A stretch of DNA of 33,652 nucleotides from Helicobacteraceae bacterium (GTDB lineage: Bacteria > Campylobacterota > Campylobacteria > Campylobacterales > SZUA-545): positions 1 through 33,652 of the forward strand of contig JAITRJ010000052.1 of assembly GCA_031288475.1 (NCBI GenBank), given 5' to 3'. Under the pieces are notes generated by a model that was given only the letters and a program-made list of their open reading frames with translations, did not search any database and was not told the origin of the DNA. Shown here piece by piece: positions 1 through 8,393 of this stretch. A program made the translations under genes and the position numbers. Numbering within the stretch: the stretch's first letter is position 1; every line of letters starts with the position of its first letter.

Positions 1-375
<375 letters not shown>

Positions 376-422
376 CTGAACCCCTTTGAGTTTGGTTGTG
401 GATTAGCTGTGTCGCTTTTCCA

Positions 423-438
423 AGCAGCCATTTTGCCT
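423..438 (-). promoter_or_regulatory. Sigma-54-like -24/-12 element upstream of anfD
   Basis: Read on the minus strand the element is AGGCAAAATGGCTGCT. It keeps the GG (437-436) and GC (425-424) doublets with exactly 10 bases between them, and matches TGGCAC-N5-TTGCW at most positions. Transcription would start near 412, about 37 bases before the 50-codon ORF. Sigma-54 control of nitrogenase operons is well established. I found no TGT-N10-ACA NifA site upstream. Confidence 0.45.
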
Positions 439-443
439 TATTT

Positions 444-464
444 AATGATTATATAAATGATTAT
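444..464. repeat. AT-rich direct repeat AATGATTAT upstream of the nitrogenase promoter
   Basis: AATGATTAT occurs at 444-452 and 456-464, with a 12-base period. It lies just upstream of the sigma-54-like element, in an AT-rich island within GC-richer flanks. It could bind an activator or repressor such as a metal-responsive regulator, but the sequence does not identify one. Confidence 0.4.
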
Positions 465-582
465 TTTTTAATCAACAACGCATTTTTGCCGAAATCGCGA
501 AGGATCATGCATTTTAGCCGCGCCGCCGCCGGTTTTTATATCCGTTGAAGTAAAATTACGACAAACATCAAAGGGTGATAAA

Positions 583-1180
583 ATGCCAGTTCCAAACCTG
601 AGCGATTACGACGAAAAGCTGTTATCAGCGTTTGTCGCCAAACCTGACAAAATGCCTTTTTTACCGCGATCTGTACCTTCGGGCTACGCGCTTTGGCGCT
701 CCAAGACTATGCTGGAAATGGTCGTGGTGAGCGTTTTTCGGCAGCGTTTTCTTTCTGCTTTACCGCAGGGTTTATACGGCGGCGGCGGGCGTTGTTGAGA
801 TAGGCTTAAGTTTATCAACAGCTATGCAGCTTCTATTGCCTAAAATGGAGATTATGGCTTTAATGCGCGCGCCAATATTGACGGAGCAAACAGTTTTCGC
901 TGTTCTCAATGTAACGAGCTATTATTTGATGTGGAGCGCGATAGGGCTGTGCTTCGGGATCTTGCTTGGAGGTTTCGCGTCGTATTTTGTTATCAAGCAG
1001 TACTGCGATTTTAAAAAAGCGGCAGAGAGCGCTTACGCGAACGAGGAAGATCGTATCTCGGCAATGGCGCTTAGCGGCGGGGTTAATAATTGCGCGATCG
1101 TTCTAGTAATCGTCCTGATCGTCGTTATTAACCTTGTTATGCTGGCGCTTACCGCCGCCGCGATCGACGCGAACGATTAA
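583..1180 (+). pseudogene. DUF2628-type membrane protein, disrupted by frameshift and nonsense codon
   Basis: Translation starts at ATG 583 behind AAAGGGTG and reads LLSAFVAKPDKMPF, then loses frame at a run of six T (657-662). With one T fewer the frame continues P-F-Y-R-D-L-Y and on to WKWSW, TGA (728-730), then AFFGSVFFLLYRRVYTAA. That arrangement (AFVGKP, then a Trp-rich stretch followed by AFFxGxxxxLYRKxY) is the signature of DUF2628 proteins, small membrane proteins of unknown function. The open part after the TGA ends at 1180 with three hydrophobic segments (near 800-830, 900-990 and 1080-1170) and the tail IDAND. Two independent lesions make this a pseudogene, unless they are sequencing errors. 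Reading the two pieces as separate small genes is less likely because both fit one domain. Confidence 0.7.
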
Positions 1181-1258
1181 CGCACTAACGCGGGCGGTTT
1201 TACTTAGCGTAAATCGCTGGAGCGGCGTTTTCGCGTCAAAGGAAGTAAGCGCCGACGA

Positions 1259-1890
1259 CTAGAGCGAACGTACCTTAACCGCAAAAACGCCGTAAATAGA
1301 AACCGTACGCGTTAAGCGGAGGACGGGCGTCTCCACGTGCGTAAGTACGCAAGTCGGCTGTTCCGACGATGTATCTTTTGCAAACCGGGCAGAAACGGCT
1401 TGATAAAAAATCTGAGCGCGTCGGAGATAGTTCATATGCTCGATTTTGATCGTCTCGTCGTTTTCGCCGCTAAAAACTCGCTTAATCCGTTTTATTCTAT
1501 CCGCGTCAGACCCGTTTTCTATTTTTGCCAAGTTCTCCAGCATCGCAAGATTTTCGTTAGAGCCGCCGTATCTGAAAGCGTCAAGCGCGCAATACTCATT
1601 CACGCCGCTTAAAAGCGCGCAAAGCCCCGTTCCGATCGAGCTTCCCGGTCCAAACTCGGCTACGCGGCGCGGAGTTTCAAGCGAAGAGAATCAATTAAAC
1701 GCGTTTATATGCTTTTGCCAGACGCTTTCGCAATAGAGCGGTCGGTTCCGCCACCTCCCCCCCCCTCGCTCTTTGCCCGCCAGCCTTTCGGCGTATAATT
1801 TGAGTTAATCTTTTTTAACGCATATTGCGCAGCACGATTAATATTGCGGGCGAAATTAAACGCCTTAAAACGCGCTTTTTGAACATTCAT
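1259..1890 (-). pseudogene. SAM-dependent methyltransferase, broken at a G9 tract and a TGA
   Basis: The ATG at 1890-1888 gives about 42 residues ending WRAKSE, then a nine-G run (C run at 1757-1765 on the plus strand). In this frame translation ends after TDRSIAKASGKSI. With one more G, the frame continues to CESVWQKHINAFN, meets TGA at 1693-1691, then FSSLETPRRVAEFGPGSS and IGTGLCALLSGVNEYCALDA. The VAEFGPGSSIGTGL stretch is SAM motif I of the methyltransferases often found in surface-polysaccharide loci. The C-terminal part after about 1450 resembles nothing I recognise and may be eroded. The gene lies 13 bases downstream of queA on the same strand. Poly-G tracts of this length are the classic phase-variation switch in Campylobacter, but the TGA blocks even the restored frame. 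Confidence 0.65.
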
Positions 1891-1903
1891 TTTTACCGCC
1901 GTT

Positions 1904-2917
1904 TTATAAGATCAACATGGCGTCACCGTAGCTAAAAAAGCGGTAATTATTTTCGACCGCTATCTTGTACAGCTCCTTTGCTTTTTCAATGCTGACAAGC
2001 GAGCATACAAGCGCGAAAAGCGTTGATTTCGGTAAATGAAAATTGGTCATCAGCGCGTTAATACGGCATGGCGGATTACTCGGATACAAAAACAGATCGC
2101 ACTCGCCGCCGATTTTCCGCGTTCTCGCGTAATGCTCGATCGCTCTAGCGGCGGTAGTGCCGATTGCTAGAATAGGCGCGTCGGAATCGATTATTTCCTT
2201 TGCCGCGGCACTAATCGCGTAACGCTCAGAATGCATCTTGTGATCTCTTACGTCCTCGGTTTCCATTCCTTTAAAAGTGCCAAGCCCGATATGAAGCGTA
2301 ATTTCAGCCCACTTATAACGCGATCTGACGCGTTCTAAAAGAAGCTGGTCAAAGTGCAGAGAGGCGGTCGGCGCGGCGATACTGCCTAAAACTTTCGCGA
2401 AACAGCTTTGGTATCTGTCGGCGTCGTAATCGTTTGCGTCGCGCTTTATATAAGGCGGCAGCGGAGTTTTGCCTATCTGTTCGGCGATTTTAATAAGCCG
2501 CGAAAACGTTATCTGTCCGCCCGCTTCGTAAAACCTGACGAGGCGATCGCCATCATCCTCTGCGCTTAATACTTCGGCGCTTAAATCGCAATCGAAAATT
2601 AACCGCGTTCCGACGCTTACTTTGCCTTTGATTAACGCCAGCACGCCATCTTTGGTTTCCTTTACGATCAGCACTTCGATGCTGCCGCCGCTCGGCTTTT
2701 TTCCTAATATTCTAGCCTTAATTACTTTGCTGTTGTTGAAAATAACAGTGTAATCGGGCGGCGCAAAATCGCACAGATTCGCCACGGCGGAGTGCGTAAC
2801 GCGATCGCTTTTACGATCGTATAGTAATAATTTCGCGCTCGATCGCGGCTCGATCGGTGTTTGCGCGATTACGCCTTCCGGCAGATAGTAATCGTAATCG
2901 GAAAGTAAGAAGCTCAG
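1904..2917 (-). CDS. queA: S-adenosylmethionine:tRNA ribosyltransferase-isomerase QueA, CTG start
   Basis: QueA transfers and isomerises the ribose of SAM onto 7-aminomethyl-7-deazaguanine in tRNA, making epoxyqueuosine. Family motifs run throughout: VIFNNSKVIKARI, APTASLHFDQLLLERV, TLHIGLGTF, HSERY, AIGTTAARAIEH, ALMTNFHLPKSTLFALV and YRFFSYGDAMLIL at the C-terminus. The nearest conventional start, GTG at 2785, would remove 44 residues. The frame is open upstream of it and encodes the conserved N-terminus SDYDYYLPEGVIAQTPIEPR. Between that motif and an in-frame TAA inside tatC the only start-like codon is CTG at 2917-2915, overlapping the tatC TGA as CTGA and preceded by AGAGGGG seven bases upstream. 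I therefore chose CTG, giving 337 residues, a normal family length. It ends tatB-tatC-queA and is probably translationally coupled to tatC. Confidence 0.9.
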   Translation of the reverse strand: MSFLLSDYDYYLPEGVIAQTPIEPRSSAKLLLYDRKSDRVTHSAVANLCDFAPPDYTVIFNNSKVIKARILGKKPSGGSIEVLIVKETKDGVLALIKGKVSVGTRLIFDCDLSAEVLSAEDDGDRLVRFYEAGGQITFSRLIKIAEQIGKTPLPPYIKRDANDYDADRYQSCFAKVLGSIAAPTASLHFDQLLLERVRSRYKWAEITLHIGLGTFKGMETEDVRDHKMHSERYAISAAAKEIIDSDAPILAIGTTAARAIEHYARTRKIGGECDLFLYPSNPPCRINALMTNFHLPKSTLFALVCSLVSIEKAKELYKIAVENNYRFFSYGDAMLIL

Positions 2918-3639
2918 CTTTTCCCCTCTTTGTTCGCGGGGTTAACCGCTTTGACGATCAGGATCGAAACAGCGTATAGTAAAATCATAGGAATAGCCAT
3001 CAAAAACTGTGTTAATACATCTGGCGGGGTCAAGATAGCCGCAACAATAAATATAAGCACGATCGCGTAGCGAAAAAAACCCTTAAGCGATTCGTCGTCG
3101 ATCAGTCCGATTTTGGCTAAGAAAAAACATACGACGGGCAGTTCAAATGAAACGCCAAAACCAAACATAAGTTTTACGAAAAAGCTTAGATATTCACCTA
3201 TGCTAATCATAGAAGTTACCAGCGTTTCTCCAAAATTAACAAGATAAGAAAACCCGTACGGAAAAACGATATAATACGCAAAAAGAGCCCCCAATATAAA
3301 CATTATAGTAGTTGCCATTACAAACGGAACGACAAAGCGTTTTTCGTTTGCGTATAAACCAGGCGCGACAAACGCCCAAATCTGATAGAAGATAACCGGC
3401 AGGGAGATTAACAGCGCGGCAAAAAAAGAGACCAGGACGGCAGTAAAAAATTGTTCACCCATTTTGTAAGCGATCACCTCTCCATGTTCGGCAAGTGCGG
3501 AATTCAGCGGCTTAACCACCCACGACAAGATCGGCTCCCAAAAAGCAAAGCAGACAAAAAACGTGATAAAGAGCGCGGCGATGATTTTGATAAGACGGTT
3601 TCGCAGCTCCGCTATATGGGGTTTAATGTCCTCAAGCAT
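2914..3639 (-). CDS. tatC: Sec-independent protein translocase subunit TatC
   Basis: TatC is the multi-spanning receptor of the twin-arginine pathway, which exports folded and often cofactor-bearing proteins across the inner membrane. The product opens MLEDIKPHIAELRNRLIKII, the conserved cytoplasmic N-terminus. The central FYQIWAFVAPGLYANEKR is the diagnostic TatC loop, and FELPVVCFFLAKIGLI and ILTPPDVLTQFLMAIPM follow. Six hydrophobic segments are visible, and 241 residues is typical. I prefer ATG 3639 over the TTG at 3642; it overlaps the end of tatB by 8 bases. The tatC stop overlaps the proposed queA start. The tatB-tatC-queA order matches the arrangement I recall from Campylobacter. Confidence 0.96.
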   Translation of the reverse strand: MLEDIKPHIAELRNRLIKIIAALFITFFVCFAFWEPILSWVVKPLNSALAEHGEVIAYKMGEQFFTAVLVSFFAALLISLPVIFYQIWAFVAPGLYANEKRFVVPFVMATTIMFILGALFAYYIVFPYGFSYLVNFGETLVTSMISIGEYLSFFVKLMFGFGVSFELPVVCFFLAKIGLIDDESLKGFFRYAIVLIFIVAAILTPPDVLTQFLMAIPMILLYAVSILIVKAVNPANKEGKS

Positions 3640-3964
3640 CAAACCCCTTTTTTGTTTCCTCGCCTGTATTTTTCAGATCGCCGAAGAGATCGCGCACTTC
3701 TCTGTTGATTTCGGCAAGATCCTCAACCTGCGTCATCTCCCGCGTCGTTTTTTCCATACTTTCCTTATATTCCAGCGCGTCGCGCTTCAGCTCGCTGAGG
3801 TTGATCTCGTGATCAAAAGCGGTTTTAGCCTCGCTGAGACTTTTTTTCACATGACGGAAAAACCTCGCGCACTTCACCATAGCGTCTGGCAGCTTCTCTG
3901 GTCCTAGAAAAATGATCGCCGCCACTGCCACCAACAGAAACTCGCCAAATCCTATTCCAAACAT
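3632..3964 (-). CDS. tatB: Sec-independent protein translocase subunit TatB
   Basis: This is a 110-residue TatA/B-family protein. It starts MFGIGFGEFLLVAVAAIIFL, a single membrane helix, followed by the hinge GPEKLPDAMVK and an amphipathic, charged helical tail to residue 110. The Glu at residue 8 (FGEF) is typical of TatB, whereas TatA usually has Gln there. It partners TatC in recognising twin-arginine signal peptides. AAAAGGGAAAA precedes the ATG. Its last bases overlap tatC, so the two are co-translated. No tatA lies in the window. Confidence 0.93.
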   Translation of the reverse strand: MFGIGFGEFLLVAVAAIIFLGPEKLPDAMVKCARFFRHVKKSLSEAKTAFDHEINLSELKRDALEYKESMEKTTREMTQVEDLAEINREVRDLFGDLKNTGEETKKGFDA

Positions 3965-4011
3965 TTTTTCCCTTTTGAAGGATCGATCTTATAAAAATAG
4001 CGTTGAAACAT

Positions 4012-4017
4012 TATAAT
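4012..4017 (+). promoter_or_regulatory. Possible -10 box for the sulfatase-family gene
   Basis: TATAAT lies 31 bases before the ATG at 4049, in the 84-base gap between the divergent tatB and the transferase gene. No convincing -35 is visible, as is common in Campylobacterota. Confidence 0.4.
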
Positions 4018-4048
4018 TACGGCTTGAAAACAAACGAAAAGCGATCCA

Positions 4049-5989
4049 ATGGAGCGGTTTAACCTCTTTTTCAGAAACATTCAGCAGGAGCTGAAGGTAT
4101 TTTTCTTTCTACTGCTGCTTTTATCTGTTTTCAGGGCGGCTTTTATATATATTTACAGTTCGCAGCTTGAGGATAACTCTGGCGCTGATATTTTCTGGGC
4201 TATGTGGTACGGGTTTAGGTTGAGCATGAAGACGGCGGGATTTGTAATCATCCCATGCTTTGTATTTATAACTTTGCCGACGCTTTTTTTTCCAAACTAT
4301 CGATCGGAGACAATCAGAAGGCGCTGGTACGGTTTTGCTGTTGTTTTTTTTACTTGCTGTTTCTTTATACGCATACCGTATTACGAAATATTCGGATCAG
4401 CTTTCAATCTTATGCTGATCAACGGAATGCGCGACGACATATTGGCGATCGTTCAAACCGCCGTCAAAGAGTATGGAGCGGTTTACAGAACGGCAGGTGC
4501 TGTTTTCGTGTCTATCGTTTTGATTAAAGTCCTGTTTATAATTCTAAGGATAAAAACCCTCTCAATAAATATAAGATCAACAATGGCACTTACGGTTTAC
4601 AGTGTGGGTTTAACATGCTTTGTGATGTTTTTCGCGTACTTTGTTCGTTATGCGGGCGTACTCAGCTACGTGCATACAATTACGTGGGCAAACGCCGCTA
4701 GATTTAACTCAAATCTTTTAAATGAAGCTGTTTTAGACGATGGTCAGGCGCTTTACAGAGTACGTCATATGTACAATAGACAGCGAAGTAACATCCGCTT
4801 AACAATATCCGCTGTCGAGTTTAGAGAGGCGATTGGGCTTCTTGGTGGCAACAGCGGCGCGGGTACGATCGAGAGCGCTTTTGAAAAAACCGTTTCGGTT
4901 GGCAGCAATGGAGAGCCGCCGCAAACAGTGGTGCTTATATTGGGAGAAACATACGCGCTCTGGCCATTCTTGTCTGATTTCCGGGAACTTGGACTTGTTG
5001 AAAACGGAAGAAGATTACAGAACTCCCCGAACGGTTTCGCGCTCAATTTAATGCTATCCGTAGGCGACGGTACGATCGCCGCAGTAAATGGATTGCTGAG
5101 CGGTTTATTTGAGGCAGGAATATATCAGAACTATGAAATAGAAAGTTATAAAAGCGTTTATCTTTTCGGTATTGGCGCCGTTATGAGAAGCTTAGGATAC
5201 AAAACGATCTTTTGGTATGGCGGTTTTGAGGGATGGCAAGATATAAAAAAATATGCACTCGCGCAAAGTTTCGATAAGTTTTACGGTGCGGGAGAACTGA
5301 ACGAAAAATCTGGAAACGCATGGGGAATGGATGATAAACTATTATTTAATTATGTTCAGAACTATATAGATTCTTCGAATAACAACAAAACGTTTCACTT
5401 TATACTTACCACCAGCAACCACGGACCATACTCGATCGATGTAAAGAAGGAAGGGTTTGATCCCGACGCGATAAAAGATAGACTCCAGCCTAATATCGCA
5501 AATGACGAGCGGACATTAAATCAACTTGGACATATATGGTACTCCGATATGACAATAGGCAGTTTTGTGGATAGCGTATATGCGAAAAATCCTCAGTCAC
5601 TCTTTATTATAACAGGCGATCATGCTAACCGTTTCCATTTTTCCAAACAGCAGGATCCGCTGGTAACAATGAGCGTTCCGTGCATATTTTACGGTTACGG
5701 TATTGAGCACAGCACAATATGGAAAAACCGCGTCGGAACTCATTTGCAAATAGCTCCAACCCTTGCGGAAATGCTTGGGAGAAAAGGGGCGGACACATAT
5801 CGCTCCATCTTCCCTTCTTTGCAGGAAGCGGATTCTAGCGTCGCGTTTAACGGAGAAGCCTGGAGCGACGGAGAGTCTGTAAAATTGCGCAAGGAAATTG
5901 TGCCAAATGTTCAAAAACACTTAAGAGCAGCGGAGATAATATCGATCTGGCGCGTTAAAAAAGGCAATGTAATTGACACAACTGAATAG
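4049..5989 (+). CDS. LTA synthase/sulfatase-family membrane transferase
   Basis: This 646-residue inner-membrane protein has an N-terminal half with about five transmembrane helices (roughly residues 15-35, 60-82, 93-112, 148-168, 178-200) and a C-terminal periplasmic alkaline-phosphatase-fold domain. Domain landmarks are VVLILGETYA (294-303), where the Glu is a metal ligand; GDGTIAAVNGLLSG (from 339), where a Thr sits in the nucleophile region; TTSNHGPYSID (near 455); and FIITGDHANRFHF (near 525), carrying the metal-binding Asp-His pair. Members transfer phosphoglycerol or phosphoethanolamine onto envelope glycans or lipids. The sequence does not reveal the acceptor. The gene stands alone on the plus strand and ends 13 bases before the convergent thyX, with no terminator visible. 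Its ribosome site is weak. Confidence 0.85.
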   Translation: MERFNLFFRNIQQELKVFFFLLLLLSVFRAAFIYIYSSQLEDNSGADIFWAMWYGFRLSMKTAGFVIIPCFVFITLPTLFFPNYRSETIRRRWYGFAVVFFTCCFFIRIPYYEIFGSAFNLMLINGMRDDILAIVQTAVKEYGAVYRTAGAVFVSIVLIKVLFIILRIKTLSINIRSTMALTVYSVGLTCFVMFFAYFVRYAGVLSYVHTITWANAARFNSNLLNEAVLDDGQALYRVRHMYNRQRSNIRLTISAVEFREAIGLLGGNSGAGTIESAFEKTVSVGSNGEPPQTVVLILGETYALWPFLSDFRELGLVENGRRLQNSPNGFALNLMLSVGDGTIAAVNGLLSGLFEAGIYQNYEIESYKSVYLFGIGAVMRSLGYKTIFWYGGFEGWQDIKKYALAQSFDKFYGAGELNEKSGNAWGMDDKLLFNYVQNYIDSSNNNKTFHFILTTSNHGPYSIDVKKEGFDPDAIKDRLQPNIANDERTLNQLGHIWYSDMTIGSFVDSVYAKNPQSLFIITGDHANRFHFSKQQDPLVTMSVPCIFYGYGIEHSTIWKNRVGTHLQIAPTLAEMLGRKGADTYRSIFPSLQEADSSVAFNGEAWSDGESVKLRKEIVPNVQKHLRAAEIISIWRVKKGNVIDTTE

Positions 5990-6002
5990 CTCGTTTCTAC
6001 GA

Positions 6003-6617
6003 TTATTTTTCTGTGAGACATTTGGAAAATAGATATTTGTGATCTTCTGGCAGAGCCTCGTAGACAGCAAATGTTAGATTTTGTATTTCAGAGTGAGCGT
6101 TTGACTTTGAACGCAACGTTAGAAAGTTTTGTAAACTTCTCGCGTTTACGCTCCACGTAAGCTCCGTTTTATAGCTTTCGGGCAGGGCGTATTTTGCCCT
6201 ATCATTTGATATTCCCACCGCAAGCAATATCCGTAGATTGTCCAGCGCTTTTACACTCATACCGTCTACTGTTTCGTCGCCGCTTGAAATCAGATATTTC
6301 TGCGCTCTTTCGTCAAACCGATCAAAGGGCGCCTCTTCTTTGAGCTCCTTAAGCGTATAGCGGGTGCTCTTCACCGAAAGCGAAGCAATACGGTGTCTGG
6401 CGAGCTCTTGCAAAAGCAAGCGGCTGATCTCCTGAATATAGAAAGTGTAAAAGAGATGTTCAAGCGTGCTTGAGTGCCTATTATGATTACCGACGCGCTC
6501 GATCAAACAACGATCTATTTCTCCACCGTTGTCGCTTTTACCGTAGCTTTGCCAACAAGTACGAATCGCGTGAGCGCAAACTTCAAGCGGCGTATGTTGT
6601 AAAAGTGTAACGCGCAT
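6003..6617 (-). CDS. thyX: Flavin-dependent thymidylate synthase ThyX
   Basis: ThyX methylates dUMP to dTMP using methylenetetrahydrofolate and reduced FAD, independently of ThyA. The signature RHRIASLSVKSTRYT at residues 74-88 fits RHRxxSxxxxSxRY, which binds FAD and dUMP. VGNHNRHSSTLEHLFYTF lies just ahead, and the C-terminal region contains SLQNFLTLRSKSNAHSEIQ, the usual active-site segment with Arg and Ser. The length of 204 residues is typical. It lies 15 bases downstream of the CNNM gene, probably in one transcript. No thyA is present in the window. Confidence 0.95.
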   Translation of the reverse strand: MRVTLLQHTPLEVCAHAIRTCWQSYGKSDNGGEIDRCLIERVGNHNRHSSTLEHLFYTFYIQEISRLLLQELARHRIASLSVKSTRYTLKELKEEAPFDRFDERAQKYLISSGDETVDGMSVKALDNLRILLAVGISNDRAKYALPESYKTELTWSVNARSLQNFLTLRSKSNAHSEIQNLTFAVYEALPEDHKYLFSKCLTEK

Positions 6618-6632
6618 AGTAAAGACATCCTT

Positions 6633-7679
6633 CTAATTGGCAATTGGTCTGGTTTTAAGACTTTTTTTCATTTTGAGCTTCGCAAACTCCTGCATATCTT
6701 CTACCTGATCGTATTCGTCCATTATATCAACGTCAAGCAGTTGTTCAATCGCGTCTTCAAGCGTAACAATCCCTGCTGTTTGACCATAGTTATCCACCAC
6801 TAGAAACAAATGCTCTTTACGATGAATAAACATATCAAGAGCTTTTAGAACAGGAATATTCTCCGTAATTCTGAAAATGGGAGACATAATATCTTCTATC
6901 TTTTTATCTCCGCGTTCACTTATCTCCTCTTCCATAATCTTTTTGCTGAATACCATACCGACAACATCGTCGATATTTGCGTCATATACGGGAATTCTGG
7001 ATCGCAAGAAAACTTCGTTCTGCTTGACAGCGTCGCGTATTAAAATATCCTTTTGCAAGGCAAAAACAACGCTCCGAGGCGTCAACATATCCCGCACTTT
7101 ATCTTCATCAAGATTTAAGAGATTTTCGATCAGATCGGCCTCTTTTTCTCTTACCGTTCCTCCCTGTTCGCCAAGCTCGGTCATTGCCAGAATCTCATCG
7201 CGGCTGATCTTATGACCGTGGATGTTCGTTTTGCCGAATAAACGGTTTACAAACAGCGCGACTATGGTAAACGGATAGGTAAGCACAATCAGAAGATTGA
7301 TTATCCTCGCCGATATAAGCGCGAGCTTCTCCCAGTATATCGCGCCGATCGTTTTTGGTAGAATCTCCGACAAATAAAGGATTAAGAGCGTGAGGACGAC
7401 GGAAACAAACACCACATACTCTTCGCCGAAGATTTTAGAAGCTTCATACCCCACGCCCGCCGCGCCGATCGTGTGGGCAAAGGTATTTAAGGTCAAAATC
7501 GCCGATATAGGCTTGTCTATGTCACGCTTGACCGCCTTGATCGATGCCGCCGACTTCGGCTTGCTCCTCGTAAGCGAATGAATATAGCTATGCGGGATCG
7601 AAAGCAACACAGCCTCAAGTATAGAGCACACAAAAGAGACGCTTAACGCAAGAAAAAGGTAAGTGAATAAGAGCGTCAT
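6633..7679 (-). CDS. CNNM/CBS-domain membrane protein (hemolysin-C/CorC-like)
   Basis: The 348-residue protein begins with a DUF21/CNNM transmembrane domain: about four helices in residues 1-150, including LSEILPKTIGAIYWEK, a family hallmark. The linker VREKEADLIENLLNLDEDKV leads to the CBS pair: VRDMLTPRSVVFALQ, SRIPVYDANIDDVVGMV, FRITENIPVLKALDMF and VVDNYGQTAGIVTLEDAIEQ. Such proteins are implicated in magnesium or other divalent cation efflux. The C-terminal CorC/HlyC transporter-associated domain found in longer relatives is absent. The start MTLLFTYLF lies 150 bases upstream of the eroded acetyltransferase region. It probably shares a transcript with thyX. Confidence 0.9.
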   Translation of the reverse strand: MTLLFTYLFLALSVSFVCSILEAVLLSIPHSYIHSLTRSKPKSAASIKAVKRDIDKPISAILTLNTFAHTIGAAGVGYEASKIFGEEYVVFVSVVLTLLILYLSEILPKTIGAIYWEKLALISARIINLLIVLTYPFTIVALFVNRLFGKTNIHGHKISRDEILAMTELGEQGGTVREKEADLIENLLNLDEDKVRDMLTPRSVVFALQKDILIRDAVKQNEVFLRSRIPVYDANIDDVVGMVFSKKIMEEEISERGDKKIEDIMSPIFRITENIPVLKALDMFIHRKEHLFLVVDNYGQTAGIVTLEDAIEQLLDVDIMDEYDQVEDMQEFAKLKMKKSLKTRPIAN

Positions 7680-7831
7680 CGCGTTTTTAACCCATACCTA
7701 CTAAAAGGTTCAGGATCAGACAAAGAACTTCCTTACTGTAATAAATTTATACATATTGTAAAGGTGAGCGCCTTAAACTCCGTTTTTTTCGGCAGTTGAT
7801 AGCGGTCGCGCCCGAACCGGTAAGCGGTGTT

Positions 7832-8325
7832 TAACCATTGAGAGCGTCAGCGAGTTTTTGCAGTTCTTCACCCCAAACACGATATGCTGTCGATTCGGAG
7901 AGCGGTTCAGCGCCAAGTTTTTATAAAAAGCGATCGAAGTCCCGTTCTCCAGTCAAAACACGCCCGCGCTCCGCCGCCAAAGCGGCAAGAAACGCCTAGC
8001 GTTCTGCCCAGAGATCTTTTGCGAAACTCAGGCAGAACAAAAAGATCTTCCACGCAGATGTCCGGTTTGCCAAAAAACGTAAAGAAGCTGTAAAAAAGAG
8101 GACGAAACCAGTTGGCGTTTCGTCATACTCGCAGATGAGAGCTTCCGCTTTTTCTCCTCAAACATAAACCGCTTCAACCCATCTTCATCAGCGTAACAGC
8201 AATCCAAAAGGTTCTCATACTCCGCAAGAAAGCGTATAAATCTTACAAGCAGCGCGGTATCTTCCTATTCGGAAAACCTCCCTTTAGGCAAATACGCCGA
8301 TCAACAAAACGTAACCTATTGTGCC
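7832..8325 (-). pseudogene. GNAT acetyltransferase (spermidine/diamine acetyltransferase-like), eroded
   Basis: No intact ORF exists here, but the minus strand carries consecutive pieces of one GNAT domain in different frames. Around 8261-8160 is DTALLVRFIRFLAEYENLL, matching the usual LILRFIRELAEYE start. Near 8060-7960 is TFFGKPDICVEDLFVLPEFR, matching TFLGKPGLYLEDLFVRPEFR, followed by KRSLGRTLG in the acetyl-CoA loop. Near 7930-7880 is SIAFYKNLALNRSP, matching AIAFYESLGA. At least two frame changes and an upstream TAG (in FSE-stop-EDTALL) separate them. The pieces are in the correct order and spacing for a roughly 160-residue protein, so this is a decayed gene. Boundaries are approximate. 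The rest of 7680-8393 holds nothing else I can support. Confidence 0.7.
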
Positions 8326-8393
8326 CTTTTAAATCAGAGATATCGTAGCCGCTTTATCAAAAAAACGTTTGAGCGGATTATAATCAGAATCGC

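Noticed and set aside
713-1693. TGA reassigned to tryptophan or selenocysteine, to explain in-frame TGA codons in the DUF2628 and methyltransferase genes
   Set aside because: Intact genes use TGA as a stop where overlaps require it (tatB, tatC, tolC, RND pump, methyltransferase) and long ORFs contain no internal TGA. Both broken genes also carry frameshifts, so decay explains them better.
1337-1736. Plus-strand ORFs of about 90 residues opposite the methyltransferase
   Set aside because: They have no family resemblance, while the minus strand shows clear SAM motif I sequence. They are complementary-strand shadows.
1904-2785. QueA as a 293-residue protein starting at GTG 2785
   Set aside because: The 44 residues encoded just upstream in the same frame match the conserved QueA N-terminus, so translation must begin further upstream.
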